A stretch of 64,000 bases of DNA from Vibrio sp. HI00D65 (GCF_001635455.1 NZ_LWEH01000085.1:1-64000), one strand, 5' to 3'. Shown: positions 28,236 to 38,244, numbered from the stretch's first letter. The notes: generated from the sequence alone by a model not told the origin. Translations and numbers: made by a program.

Positions 28236-28749
28236 ATGCCCAGAAAGCACTAATGGTTGGCGCTATGGAACTAGGTGTTATCTTCATGTACGCGATGATC
28301 AACGTATACATGGTCAACATTGTACCAACATGGGAGAACATCTACATGCCACTTAGTTTCACTATGACCATGACTGTCGGTGGCTTGCAGCTGTCTCAGT
28401 TCATAATTTTATTTGCTAACGAAAGTCGTTTACGGTTGACCGTAACATCACAATACTGGCTGCAATTGCCATTGAGATCAGCTTGCTAGTGACAGTCGGT
28501 AAACTGAACCTAATCGGTGACATCCAAACGTTAGTAGCAAAGACCTCAGAGTTGGTTGATGGTTTAGGCAGCTATGTGATTCTTCAAGTTGCATTGCTAA
28601 TGGCAAGCCTACTGATTTAGATTCTACCTATGCTCAAGAAAGCAAAAGTGAATCCAGTAAATCTAGGCCTAACACCGGTATTGTTCTTAGCGTCAAAGTT
28701 AATCGGTCGTGATTTGTTCTACAGCCTACATATGACAAGCGGTTTGTAA
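28232..28749 (+). pseudogene. dmsC: Remnant of dmsC, DMSO reductase membrane anchor
   Basis: Only the C-terminal half of a DmsC-like membrane anchor is present. It opens with DAQKALMVGAMELGVIFMYA, then VPTWENIYMPLSF and GGLQLSQFIILFANES. A frameshift near 28428 moves the frame to FTVDRNITILAAIAIEISLL. A TAG at 28618-28620 interrupts it again before LASKLIGRDLFYSLHMTSGL and the natural stop at 28747-28749. dmsA, dmsB and the first half of dmsC are absent. It meets the napF remnant head to head near 28235. Confidence 0.85.
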
Positions 28750-28791
28750 GCACAGACTCTTTATTTGGTTATCTAGAAGGCTAGATAAACT

Positions 28792-28827
28792 AAAGGCCAA
28801 ACACCTATGTAGATGTTAGGCCTTTTT
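28792..28827. terminator. Terminator between dmsC remnant and CinA-like gene
   Basis: AAAGGCC and GGCCTTT with an inner partial stem (AACA/TGTT) and a T-run on the plus strand. It lies between convergent units and may serve both. Confidence 0.75.
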
Positions 28828-28896
28828 ATTGGCTCTGTATTAACCTTAGTTCAAGGGGGCTTGGCTCAGTAGAACTTGGTTAGCGACAAAAGCGGC

Positions 28897-30135
28897 TTAC
28901 TTGATGATCGCTGAAGGGATAAACATATCCTTCACGCGTTTTACTGACGAGTAATCACCAAACATAGGTTTATTGTCTAGATGTCTTCTTAGCATGTCCG
29001 CAGCGACCGTTTTGATGATGGTGCGTGCATCTTCGCGCTTGTGTTGGCGGTAAAACTCCAGCACTTGTCCCCACTCACCCGCTTCGCTCGATAAAGCAAC
29101 ACTAAAGGTATTGCCCTCCAACTTACCCGTGACTAAGGCCAACTCAGTGCCGCACTTTTCTCTTGTCGCGCCAGCCAGAGCAAACGTTGAGGCTAGTGGA
29201 TCGTTCTTATCAAGCTCACTCTCTTTTGGCTCCGCCATTACCCAAGAGTGACCGAAGCAATCTTCAACTTGTTCATTCGATTGTAGCCAAGCCGAAAGTG
29301 CACCTTTGGTTGATACTTCCGATACCGACAAGGTTTTCTTTCTTTCAGCCATAATATGACCGATATGGTCGATCATAGGCTCATCAACACTGACAACATT
29401 GCTCTCTAACAGCTTGTACACCATCTGTAGTAGCTTAACGCGAGTTTCTAAATCCCACTTAGGACCAAACAGCTTCACTTCAATAAACGGCAGATAAGAG
29501 CGGTAGCCCAGTTCGTAACCTTCAGGCAGTTTCAATTGGTCCAAAACATCAGAAATACCAGACTCGGATAAACCAAAGGTAAACAAACGGCTGCATTCAG
29601 ACGCGACAACTTGAGGATAAGTGCGAGCAAGGTCAGGGATAATTTCAAAGATCACCATGCGCTTAAACTCACTCGGCACGCCCGGCGTGAAGTAGAAAGT
29701 CGCATCGTTAATCTTCAGCTTAAAGCCACAGGCAGTGCCAACAGGGTTATCGACGATTTCCGAGTTTGGGGGTAACAAAGCCTGCTTAAGGTTGCTGTCT
29801 GGCATCGGCATGCCACGTCCAGAAAACATCTCTTCCATACGCTTTACCCACTCAGGAAACATGACTAATTTCTGCTCTGACGCCGCCGCTGCTGCGGCCG
29901 CGCTCATATCATCGGTAGTCGGGCCCAATCCACCATTCACGATAACCACATCGTAGTTAAAGCTCAGCATCAACAACTCTTCGACTAAGGCATTCATTTG
30001 GTCACCAATAGTGGAGCGTTTTGCCAAAGCAAAACCGTGCTGGTAAAACTCAGCTGACATCCAAGCCGCGTTCGTGTCTACAATGTCTCCGTGAAGAACT
30101 TCTTCACCTGTGCTTAACATTGCGATTTTCGTCAT
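28897..30135 (-). CDS. cinA: CinA-like MoCF-domain protein (YfaY type)
   Basis: A 412-residue protein. Residues 1 to about 170 form a molybdopterin-binding-like domain with STGEEVLHGDIVDTNAAW, VIVNGGLGPTTDD and TPGVPSEFKRM. In the COG1058 group this domain acts on ADP-ribose or NAD-related substrates. A C-terminal region resembling the NMN-deamidase domain follows, but I see no clear catalytic set. In E. coli the related YfaY is reported as inactive for the deamidase. ATG 30135 with AAGGGAT upstream was chosen. The precise activity is uncertain. Confidence 0.85.
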   Translation of the reverse strand: MTKIAMLSTGEEVLHGDIVDTNAAWMSAEFYQHGFALAKRSTIGDQMNALVEELLMLSFNYDVVIVNGGLGPTTDDMSAAAAAAASEQKLVMFPEWVKRMEEMFSGRGMPMPDSNLKQALLPPNSEIVDNPVGTACGFKLKINDATFYFTPGVPSEFKRMVIFEIIPDLARTYPQVVASECSRLFTFGLSESGISDVLDQLKLPEGYELGYRSYLPFIEVKLFGPKWDLETRVKLLQMVYKLLESNVVSVDEPMIDHIGHIMAERKKTLSVSEVSTKGALSAWLQSNEQVEDCFGHSWVMAEPKESELDKNDPLASTFALAGATREKCGTELALVTGKLEGNTFSVALSSEAGEWGQVLEFYRQHKREDARTIIKTVAADMLRRHLDNKPMFGDYSSVKRVKDMFIPSAIIK

Positions 30136-30345
30136 ATTTCTATCCCTTGTAGTCATAAAAAGACGCTGCATTATCTACAAACTGGTCTATGTTTGAGTTT
30201 GAGCTATTTTGATTTTTAACAAATATTAATAACGTTAAATCTAAGGTTTTCTTAGGAAAAGCGATAAATTATTAGTTCACTAAATCAGGCATTTAATAGA
30301 TAATTGTGACCCTGATCAATTCGAAACTTTCTCGTGGAGACCCTT

Positions 30346-31254
30346 GTGGCCAAATCATCGTTACTAGCAAAGGTTACTGCTGCGTTTTCAATACTAATGT
30401 CAGTTAACACGGTTGCAAGCCAATACGACTTCGACCAGCCAATCAACCTTTCTTATTCGGATGAATGTGCTCAAGATTACTGTGTAAATGATAGCTTGTA
30501 CACCTACAAGCCTAGTACCAATTACGCACTGAGCGAATCTAGCGAAGAGTATGATTTCTCAATCCAACAACCAAAGCACCTTTTGGTCAGTGAACAGAAA
30601 GATTGGGATTACCTAATGAGTCAAACCTACACCATTCTTGGCTTAAGTGTGGCGACCGTTGGTTTAATGACCTTCTTACCCGAAAGTATCACTAAATGGG
30701 ACGACGACCAACGTGACTTAAGTAAGCTAGGTCAAAAGTGGAAAGATAACGTATCTGAAGGCCCAGTCTGGGACCGTGACGAACACTTCCTAAACTATGT
30801 GATGCACCCGTATTTTGGTGGTGTTTACTACACAGCTGCACGTCACGCAGGTTACAACGAGTTTGAATCTTTCATGTACTCTTGGACGATGTCGACCTTC
30901 TTCTGGGAATACGGTGTAGAAGCATTTGCTGAAGTGCCTTCGTGGCAAGACCTTTTCATCACGCCTTTCTTCGGTGCGGTTGTGGGTGAACTAATGCTAG
31001 AAACTGAGCAAGACATCATTGCTTCAGGTGGTGAAGTAATGGGTTCTCAAACCATGGGTGACGTTTCTCTATTCTTCCTTAACCCTGTTGGTCATATCCA
31101 CTACTGGGTTAGCGATGCATGGGGCGGTGACGCAGAAGTTAACCTGAACACTAACCCTTGGTGGGATAACCAAGATGCCGCGAAATTCGCTTACGATGCT
31201 GGCGCACCATACGATTCTCAGTTTGTTGGTATGAACTTTAAAGTAACCTTCTAA
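30346..31254 (+). CDS. DUF3943 family exported protein
   Basis: A 302-residue protein with a signal-like N-terminus (SLLAKVTAAFSILMSVNTVAS). The region FLNYVMHPYFGGVYYTAARHAG and the aromatic WTMSTFFWEYGVEAFAEVPSW block fit the DUF3943 pattern; the function is unknown. A hydrophobic segment at about 88-106 could be a membrane helix. Start GTG 30346 is preferred over GTG 30334 because GGAG sits at proper spacing before it. A partial CRP-like site (TGTGA-N6-TCAAT) lies at 30305-30320. Confidence 0.78.
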   Translation: MAKSSLLAKVTAAFSILMSVNTVASQYDFDQPINLSYSDECAQDYCVNDSLYTYKPSTNYALSESSEEYDFSIQQPKHLLVSEQKDWDYLMSQTYTILGLSVATVGLMTFLPESITKWDDDQRDLSKLGQKWKDNVSEGPVWDRDEHFLNYVMHPYFGGVYYTAARHAGYNEFESFMYSWTMSTFFWEYGVEAFAEVPSWQDLFITPFFGAVVGELMLETEQDIIASGGEVMGSQTMGDVSLFFLNPVGHIHYWVSDAWGGDAEVNLNTNPWWDNQDAAKFAYDAGAPYDSQFVGMNFKVTF

Positions 31255-31297
31255 TACAACGACCTGATTACTTTGCGGTAATAACTAAAACTTATCT

Positions 31298-31324
31298 AAA
31301 AGCGGCTTTTAAGCCGCTTTTTTT
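31298..31324 (+). terminator. Terminator of the DUF3943 gene
   Basis: AAAGCGGCTT, TT loop, AAGCCGCTTT and further Ts. Confidence 0.88.
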
Positions 31325-31488
31325 GTGCCCTACTCTTCATTCTCTTTTTTTGCGACGCAGCTTAGTTTCAAAAATTGACACAAGTCAAACATTGTTCGAT
31401 GTAAACTTCTACACTGAAATTAAAGAATTTTATCGCTTAATATCAAACATTTAATTGGCAATGATTAATTGAAACTTTGGGGGCTGAT

Positions 31489-32001
31489 ATGAACACTACA
31501 TTTATCGTAAACTTTATCGGAAAAGCGTCACCTGCGACGATCAAGCAACTCGCTGCGGTGACTCATGAAAACGACGGCAAGTGGCTCATCAGTAAAGTAA
31601 ATTTTATTGAAGACCAAGTAGCAGGTGTACTAAAGGTTCAGCTCCCAGCCATCAATGAATCAATTGTTAAAGAGGCATTCAGCGCTAACCCAGACCTGAT
31701 TGTCCAGTTCGTTGATTCAGACCATGCACATAATGTACAAGATACCGTTCATCACCTGAGACTCGATTCTAACGATCGCGCCGGTATCGTCAATGAAGTG
31801 ACACATTTACTCGATAGACAAGGTATCAATATTCTCGATATGGATTGCCAGCGCGTATTTATTGCTGGTGGCGGCGGCGTTAGCTCAAGCCTATTCACTT
31901 CTAAAATCGCAGTAAAGTTGCCAATCGAAGTGCAAATCGATGACGTTATCAATGAACTAGAAACCTTAAGTGAAGATACTAGAGTGATGATTGAGAGCTA
32001 A
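31489..32001 (+). CDS. GcvR-like double ACT-domain protein
   Basis: A 170-residue protein with two ACT domains, about 1-80 and 90-170. The second contains LRLDSNDRAGIVNEVTHLLD and ILDMDCQRVF. It belongs to the glycine cleavage system repressor (GcvR) group, which binds glycine and antagonises GcvA in E. coli. Vibrios hold more than one such protein, so the partner is unsure. ATG 31489 (MNTTFIVNFIG) follows a G-rich ribosome-binding site. Confidence 0.85.
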   Translation: MNTTFIVNFIGKASPATIKQLAAVTHENDGKWLISKVNFIEDQVAGVLKVQLPAINESIVKEAFSANPDLIVQFVDSDHAHNVQDTVHHLRLDSNDRAGIVNEVTHLLDRQGINILDMDCQRVFIAGGGGVSSSLFTSKIAVKLPIEVQIDDVINELETLSEDTRVMIES

Positions 32002-32049
32002 TCAATAGCCGTGAGTGGTTACTATTACTATTCACGACTCCCTAACAAT

Positions 32050-32080
32050 AAAAAGAGCAGCACCTGGCTGCTCTTCTTTT
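32050..32080. terminator. Bidirectional terminator between gcvR-like gene and nspC
   Basis: AAGAGCAGC, loop ACCTG, GCTGCTCTT, with A-rich left and T-rich right flanks. It separates convergent genes. Confidence 0.85.
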
Positions 32081-32097
32081 CTAAACCTGCGACTCAA

Positions 32098-33231
32098 TTA
32101 CTTAACTGACCATTGTGACAATGAACGCTTAAAGTCTTGATAGCCAAACTCATTCAGCTTTTGTACTTCGCCATTGCTGCGCTCACAGTAGATTGATGGC
32201 ATCTTCAGGCCGTTGAACCAGTTGAGCTTCACCATGGTGTAACCTGCGCTGTCCAACAAATGAAGTTTTTGACCGATCTGCAGTGGCTCATCAAAGCTCG
32301 CCTCGCAGAACTGATCACCCGCCAAACATGAACATGAACCAATCACATAATCATGACTACCGTTTTCAGACGCTTCTAATACCGATGCAGGTTCATTGTA
32401 GATAAGCGTATCAAGGCGGTGTGCTTCGGTTGCCGAGTCCACAATCGCCGTTTTCTTCACGTTCTCAACAATATCAACCACAGTCACGACTAAATCCGTT
32501 GTTTTGGTGATGATGGCTTCTCCCGGCTCGAGGTACATTTGCACGCCGTGCTTTTCAGAGAAGGCTTTTAGCGCAAGGCCAAGCTTCTCAATATCGTAGC
32601 CCGGCCACGTGAAGAATACGCCACCGCCCATGCTCACCCAGTCTAACTTATCTAGGTGCTTACCAAACTGCTCAGAGATTGAATCAAGCAGACCGATGAA
32701 GGCATCAACGTCTTTATTCTCACAGTTCATGTGGAACATAACACCGTCAATATCTTCAAAAACCTCAGGCTGGATATGAGCCGCTTGAACGCCTAAACGA
32801 GAAAACTGGCGCGCTGGGTTTGCCAGATCTTGCCCTGCGTAGCTCACGCCAGGGTTAAGACGTAAGCCCAATGACGTCTTGCCTTCAACGATATGACGGT
32901 AAACGGCCAGTTGGCTTTGTGAGTTGAAGATCATCTTGTCGCAGATGTTAGCCACTTCTCTCACGTCTTCTTCGCTGTAACCCACACTGTATGCGTGCGT
33001 CTCACCGCCAAACGTTTCGTGACCAAGCTTTACTTCGTATGGACCAGAGCTTGTCGTGCCGTCCAAATAAGGCTTGATGATGTCAAACACACCCCATGTA
33101 GAAAAGCACTTAAGTGCCAATACTAACTTCACACCTGAAATCTCTTTCAGCTGCTTCGCTTTCTCTAAGTTCGCAATCAACTTATCTTCGTTGATCATGA
33201 AGTAAGGCGTTTTTAGTTCGTTGTTTTGCAT
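32098..33231 (-). CDS. nspC: Carboxynorspermidine decarboxylase
   Basis: A 377-residue PLP enzyme of the alanine-racemase fold that decarboxylates carboxynorspermidine to norspermidine. The PLP Lys lies in [15 protein letters not shown]. The Gly-rich phosphate site is [12 protein letters not shown], and [12 protein letters not shown] is near the C-terminus. Norspermidine feeds biofilm signalling in V. cholerae. ATG 33231 ([12 protein letters not shown]) with AAGG upstream matches the family; the longer frame adds an unlikely 17 residues. It is the last gene of the three-gene polyamine set. Confidence 0.95.
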   Translation of the reverse strand: MQNNELKTPYFMINEDKLIANLEKAKQLKEISGVKLVLALKCFSTWGVFDIIKPYLDGTTSSGPYEVKLGHETFGGETHAYSVGYSEEDVREVANICDKMIFNSQSQLAVYRHIVEGKTSLGLRLNPGVSYAGQDLANPARQFSRLGVQAAHIQPEVFEDIDGVMFHMNCENKDVDAFIGLLDSISEQFGKHLDKLDWVSMGGGVFFTWPGYDIEKLGLALKAFSEKHGVQMYLEPGEAIITKTTDLVVTVVDIVENVKKTAIVDSATEAHRLDTLIYNEPASVLEASENGSHDYVIGSCSCLAGDQFCEASFDEPLQIGQKLHLLDSAGYTMVKLNWFNGLKMPSIYCERSNGEVQKLNEFGYQDFKRSLSQWSVK

Positions 33232-33431
33232 GTTAATACCTTGCGGCCTTCGAGCTAACGAAGGCACATGATAATCGAACAAAGCCGACGCTGATGCACC
33301 AGCTTATCATTATAGGTTGTTGTCATTCCGAGCCAATCCGCAGAACTTTACCCTTGTAGCTAGGACATCGCGCGGAGTTTACGAATATAAATGAGCACGA
33401 TGGACAACGCAACGAGGGCAAAGAGCCAGAA

Positions 33432-34682
33432 TTACTTCAAAGTATGGATTAGAGGTAGACCTTGCCCCGGCTCTAGCTCTTGAACATGCCAATCTAGACC
33501 AATTTCTGGCATGGTTGCTAGGAACGGGTCTGGGTTCAGCTGTTCCATGTTGAATACACCTTTATCAGCCCATTCGCCACGGAAGAACTGAAGTGCAGCG
33601 GTAATTGCAGGAACACCTGTAGTGTAAGAGATCGCTTGGTGCTCTACGTCTGCATAAGCCACTTCGTGGTCGGCATTATTGTAAATAAATACACTGCGCT
33701 CTTTACCATCTTTCTTACCTTGAACCCAGGTACCGATACACGTTAAACCTGTGTAACCTGGAGCAAGAGATGTTGGGTCTGGTAGCAATGCTTTTAGCAC
33801 GTGCAGAGGCTGAACTACTGTGCCGTCGTGCAGTGTTAGCGGCTCTGGGCTAAGAAGGCCGATGTCACGCATACAGTTGAAGTAGTTTAGGTACTTATCA
33901 CCAAATCCCATCCAGAACTCGATACGCTTAGCTGGGATGAACTCTTTCATTGAACGAACTTCATCGTGCGCCATTGAGTACACTTTGTGAGTGCCACAGT
34001 TAGGGAAATCAAACTCAAGCATACGAGAGTGACAAGGTACTTGCTTCCACTCTTCATTTTCCCAGTAGAAAGAGTCACCTTGGATCTCAAGCATGTTGGT
34101 TTCTGGGTCAAAGTTTGTCGCAAACTTCTTACCGTGGTCACCTGCGTTTACATCCATTACGTCGATCGTGTCGACCTCATCGAATAGGTGCTTAACCGCG
34201 TGCGCTGCAAATACTGAAACCACACCTGGATCGAAGCCCGCACCAAGAATACCTGTGATGCCAGCTTCAGCGAACTTCTCACGGTAACCCCACTGCCAAT
34301 CGTAAGCTTGTGGCACTTGTTGGCCTTCAGAACATAGGTCAACCGCTACCGATGTATCTAGGTAAGAAACTTTTGCTTGGTAACACGCTTCCATGATCGC
34401 CATGTTTACCCAAGGAGGACCAGCGTTGATGACTAGATCTGGTTTCACTTCGTTAATCAGAGCAACAAGTGCATCAGCATCGTCAGCGTTTACTGCGCGA
34501 GCTTCTAGTTTCTTAGTTGAATCTTTAAAGTTGTTCTTACCTTTGATTGATTCGATGATTTTTTCACACTTCGCGATGGTACGAGAAGCGATTGTGATAT
34601 CACCCAGTACTTCGTTATTTTGTGCTGCTTTGTGTGCAACAACCCAACCAACGCCGCCTGCACCAATTTGTAGAATAGCCAT
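33432..34682 (-). CDS. Carboxynorspermidine synthase (saccharopine dehydrogenase family)
   Basis: A 416-residue NAD(P)H-dependent reductase. It condenses diaminopropane with aspartate semialdehyde to carboxynorspermidine. The Rossmann motif is at the N-terminus, ILQIGAGGVGWVVAHKAA. VINAGPPWVNMAIMEAC and GILGAGFDPGVVSVFAAHA are typical of the family. It lies 8 bp after the fused aminotransferase/decarboxylase gene and 200 bp before nspC, giving the full pathway order. Confidence 0.95.
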   Translation of the reverse strand: MAILQIGAGGVGWVVAHKAAQNNEVLGDITIASRTIAKCEKIIESIKGKNNFKDSTKKLEARAVNADDADALVALINEVKPDLVINAGPPWVNMAIMEACYQAKVSYLDTSVAVDLCSEGQQVPQAYDWQWGYREKFAEAGITGILGAGFDPGVVSVFAAHAVKHLFDEVDTIDVMDVNAGDHGKKFATNFDPETNMLEIQGDSFYWENEEWKQVPCHSRMLEFDFPNCGTHKVYSMAHDEVRSMKEFIPAKRIEFWMGFGDKYLNYFNCMRDIGLLSPEPLTLHDGTVVQPLHVLKALLPDPTSLAPGYTGLTCIGTWVQGKKDGKERSVFIYNNADHEVAYADVEHQAISYTTGVPAITAALQFFRGEWADKGVFNMEQLNPDPFLATMPEIGLDWHVQELEPGQGLPLIHTLK

Positions 34683-34690
34683 AGTATTAA

Positions 34691-37606
34691 TTATCCTTGT
34701 TGTTCTGCTAGCTCTGTCGCTAGAGTTTGGATTTTGTTAATTAGAGATTTGAAATCTGAAGTCTTTAAGCACGGATTCAAGATGGTGAATTTAAGGGCGC
34801 TTTTGCCATCTACGACCGTTTCACCAAGTACTGCAACGCCACGGGTCAAGGCTTCCAGTCTTAGTGTTTGATTCAGTTTGTCTAAATCAAGCTCACCGTC
34901 TGCTGACGGCTTAGATCGGAACAGCACTGTTGATAGTGATGGCTCCGCAAGCAGCTCCAAGTCAGCTTGGTTTTGAATCAGGTCTGCCACTACTAGCGTT
35001 TGCTCAAGAAGATGATCATACATGTCGCCTAATTGCTTTGGCCCTACACTCTGCATCGTCATGAAGACTTTCAATGCATCAAAACGCTTGGTGGTCGCGA
35101 TAGACTTGTCGACTAAGTTCGGCAGTTCATCGTGTTCACGGTTTAAATAATCTGCGTGATGCAGAAGGTACTTAAAGTTCGCTTTGTCTTTCAACAACAC
35201 CGCGCCACAGCTAATTGTTTGGTAGAAAAGCTTATGGAAATCGACGCTCACTGAATCTGCTTTTTCGATGCCTTGTAAACGAGCTTTATGGCTGCTCAAG
35301 ATAAGCGCTCCACCGTAAGCACTGTCGACATGGAACCAAAGGCCTTGTTGGCTTGCGATATCTGCAATGGCATCAAGATCATCGATAGCACCATGATCGG
35401 TTGTACCTGCCGTACCAACTACAGCGAAAGGAATCAGCCCTTGCTCTTTTAACGCTTTCACTTCTGCATCCAACAAATCAGGTTTGATGGTTCCTTTTGC
35501 GCTTGTCTCAACACAGCACACTGCGCTCTCGCCTAAGCCAAGTAGTGACGCAGATTTTTGAACCGTGAAGTGAGATTTGTTTGAACACAAGATGCGAAGC
35601 TTGCTTGCATACTCCGGTAAACCTAGCTTTTGAATTGAGTGACCATTGTGCTTATCAGCAACCCAGTCTCTCGCGAGCAATAAGCCCATTAGGTTACTTT
35701 GCGTGCCACCACTGGTGAAAACACCGTCAGCTTGCTCACCAAGTTGGTACTTATCACACATCCAATCGACCACGCGCTGTTCAACATACGTAGCTGCCGA
35801 TGCTTGGTCCCATGAGTCCATTGATTGATTCAGAGCTCCGATGATTAATTCCGCTGCTACTGATGCCATAAGAGGAGGCGTATGAAGGTGTGCAATACAG
35901 TCAGGGTGTTGCACAAAGATAGAGTTAACCGCGACTAGGTCAGCGGTACTGTCTACAACATCCACCAAAGTGTGCTGGTGGTTATCGAGATCAACAGCAT
36001 TGATAGACGCTTCTAGCACTTTTGGATCAAGTCCTGAATAAGGGGCTTCAACCTTCTCAAAAACCGCTTTCATCGCCTGAGTGGTTTGGTTCATCACATT
36101 GGCAAACTCGTCACTACCACGAGGGCCAGTGTGAATGAAATGCTTATTCCATTCTTGGTTTGGCAGTTCACCAGAAGCTTGCTCTTCTTGAACACCGCCA
36201 CCAGCCGCAACGATGGCTTCTTCCATTACACTTAGAGCAAAATCAATCTGCTCGAAAGAGATGATCATCGGTGGCAGGAAGCGAATCACCGAGCCGTCAC
36301 GACCGCCTTTCTCAACCATTAAACCGCGCTCTAGTGCTGCACGTTGAATCGCCAGTGTGAGTTCACCATCCGATTTCGGTTCACCAAATTTATTAAGTTC
36401 GCCGTTTGGTTGCTTGATCTCAGCGCCAAGCATCAGGCCTTTACCGCGCACTTCAGCAATACAGTTCACGCGAGATTGGATTTTTTCTAGACCTTGACGT
36501 AGATATTGACCGGCAATCTTTGCATGCTCTACCAAGCCGTCACGCTCGATGATTTCTAACGCTTTAGCGCCAGACACCATTGCCAGTTGGTTCCCACGGA
36601 AAGTACCCGTGTGCTCGCCAGCTTTCCAAGTGTCGATACTCTTATCAAACACAAGCAATGACATTGGAAGTCCACCACCGATCGCTTTAGACAGACACAA
36701 GATATCAGGGTTAACGCCCGACTCTTCAAACGCGAATCGATGACCAGTTTTACCGACACCACACTGAATTTCATCAAAAATCAGTAGGATACCGTGTTCG
36801 TCACAGATGCGACGCAAGCCTTGTAGCCAAGACGCAGGAGCTGGAATCACACCGCCCTCACCCTGTACGGGCTCAACGATCATTGCAGCTGGCTTCATGA
36901 TGCCAGACTCATCATCGTTCAACATGCGTTCGATGTAACGAATACTTGCGTTAGCCCCTGCTTCTCCGCCAATGCCAAACGGGCAGCGTAGGTTGTATGG
37001 GAAAGGCATAAAGTGCACGTCAGACATCAAACCGCTGCGACGTTCTTTTGTACCTAGGTTACCCATCATGCCCATGGTTCCATTGGTCATGCCATGGTAA
37101 GCACCACGGAAAGCAAACATGGTATTGCGACCTGTAGTTTGTTTGGCTAGCTTAATCGCCGCTTCAACAGCATCTGCACCGGATGGACCACAGAATTGAA
37201 TCACTGAGTTGTTTGAAAACTCTTGGGGAAGAAAGGCTTTCACTCGCTTGATAAACGTCTCTTTTGCTTGAGTCGTGATATCAAGAGTTTGGTATGGCAA
37301 ACCAGAATCGAGTTGGTCTTTGAGTGCTTGGTTAATCTCTGGGTGGTTATAACCCAAAGAAAGTGTACCCGCACCAGCTAAGCAATCTAAAAATAGTTGT
37401 CCACGAGTATCTTCAACCAAGGCACCGCATGCTCGCTTGATAGCAATTGGTAGACGTCTTGGGTATGAGCGAACATCTGATTCGTGCTGCTCTTGCTCAA
37501 GCAAAATAGCATCAGGTGTTAGGTCATAGGTTCCCTCTACGATAGGAACCATAGTTGAAAATGAATTTGCGATAGTGTTGATATCGACTTCAAAGGCGGT
37601 AGTCAT
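34691..37606 (-). CDS. Fused diaminobutyrate 2-oxoglutarate aminotransferase / L-2,4-diaminobutyrate decarboxylase
   Basis: A 971-residue fusion. Residues about 30-470 form a class III aminotransferase with PLP Lys307 in LCLSKAIGGGLP and LIFDEIQCGVGKTG. A linker rich in Glu and Gln near 470-490 leads to a group II decarboxylase (about 500-971) with PLP Lys792 in SVDFHKLFYQ. It makes 1,3-diaminopropane from aspartate semialdehyde for norspermidine. Two starts are possible: ATG 37606 (AAGGGAA) and ATG 37630, which has a stronger site, GGAGGTGAGT. The second would add eight residues. Confidence 0.95.
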   Translation of the reverse strand: MTTAFEVDINTIANSFSTMVPIVEGTYDLTPDAILLEQEQHESDVRSYPRRLPIAIKRACGALVEDTRGQLFLDCLAGAGTLSLGYNHPEINQALKDQLDSGLPYQTLDITTQAKETFIKRVKAFLPQEFSNNSVIQFCGPSGADAVEAAIKLAKQTTGRNTMFAFRGAYHGMTNGTMGMMGNLGTKERRSGLMSDVHFMPFPYNLRCPFGIGGEAGANASIRYIERMLNDDESGIMKPAAMIVEPVQGEGGVIPAPASWLQGLRRICDEHGILLIFDEIQCGVGKTGHRFAFEESGVNPDILCLSKAIGGGLPMSLLVFDKSIDTWKAGEHTGTFRGNQLAMVSGAKALEIIERDGLVEHAKIAGQYLRQGLEKIQSRVNCIAEVRGKGLMLGAEIKQPNGELNKFGEPKSDGELTLAIQRAALERGLMVEKGGRDGSVIRFLPPMIISFEQIDFALSVMEEAIVAAGGGVQEEQASGELPNQEWNKHFIHTGPRGSDEFANVMNQTTQAMKAVFEKVEAPYSGLDPKVLEASINAVDLDNHQHTLVDVVDSTADLVAVNSIFVQHPDCIAHLHTPPLMASVAAELIIGALNQSMDSWDQASAATYVEQRVVDWMCDKYQLGEQADGVFTSGGTQSNLMGLLLARDWVADKHNGHSIQKLGLPEYASKLRILCSNKSHFTVQKSASLLGLGESAVCCVETSAKGTIKPDLLDAEVKALKEQGLIPFAVVGTAGTTDHGAIDDLDAIADIASQQGLWFHVDSAYGGALILSSHKARLQGIEKADSVSVDFHKLFYQTISCGAVLLKDKANFKYLLHHADYLNREHDELPNLVDKSIATTKRFDALKVFMTMQSVGPKQLGDMYDHLLEQTLVVADLIQNQADLELLAEPSLSTVLFRSKPSADGELDLDKLNQTLRLEALTRGVAVLGETVVDGKSALKFTILNPCLKTSDFKSLINKIQTLATELAEQQG

Positions 37607-37798
37607 AAAAATTCCCTTGAATATGTTCATACTCACCTCCAGCAAACGCAAATACACACCAGCCCTCTCGATTAACAAGAGTTCTTAATGAAATACGCAT
37701 ATTGTCTAGAAATGAGATATAGCTGTGCGCCCGCATAAGTCAAACGACGAATACGAAATTAAGCTGCCTTAAGACAGTGAGAAATTGTTAGCGAGAGC

Positions 37799-37957
37799 TC
37801 AAGGTTCAGTAATACTACTGTTTTGAAGAATTGGACATTTTTGCAGGATCGGGCAGCTATGAGGAGCTTGTCCCTTTGGAAATGCAGAGCTGATTAGCAA
37901 TGTTGTAGTTAGTATTTTCAATGTTGGGTTTCCCATTAGCATGGCGAACTGCGCCAT
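37799..37957 (-). CDS. Candidate small protein of 52 residues
   Basis: ATG 37957 follows GACGGGATACTT and the frame is open to TGA at 37799. The product starts MAQFAMLMGNPTLKIL, has a hydrophobic segment (LKILTTTLLISSAF) and then a Cys/Pro-rich tail (CPILQKCPILQ). No family is recognised. The upstream reading frame is broken by TAG codons. It may be a fossil or a chance ORF. Confidence 0.28.
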   Translation of the reverse strand: MAQFAMLMGNPTLKILTTTLLISSAFPKGQAPHSCPILQKCPILQNSSITEP

Positions 37958-38206
37958 AAGTATCCCGTCTATCAGCTAAAGGACTAGCCGATACCTACCC
38001 TACGTAATGTCCCAATCAGCAAGAATGGTCATTACGCGTATCCCCCAGAAAGCAATCGCGGCTCTTTTTGAACATCGGCCGTTCCGAGATTGCGCGGAAA
38101 AGTAACATAAAGTGAAACGAACTATCAATAGTTTTTAATAACCGCTTAATTAATACGCGCAGTGAGTGAGGGGTTGCTTAAAATATCACCAACATAGAAC
38201 AGAAGA

Positions 38207-38244
38207 GCGAGATCCTTTCGTCCCTCACACCCGGGGATGACGTC
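38207..38244 (+). repeat. Vibrio-type intergenic repeat, copy 1
   Basis: GAGATCC...GGATGACGTC has the layout of the widespread Vibrio palindromic intergenic elements that begin with GAGAT and end with GATGACG. It is in inverse orientation to the copy at 38346-38389. Confidence 0.5.

Noticed and set aside
28124..28489. Plus-strand 121-residue protein
   Set aside because: The frame is a chimera: its first third is antisense to the napF remnant and the rest is truncated, frameshifted dmsC.
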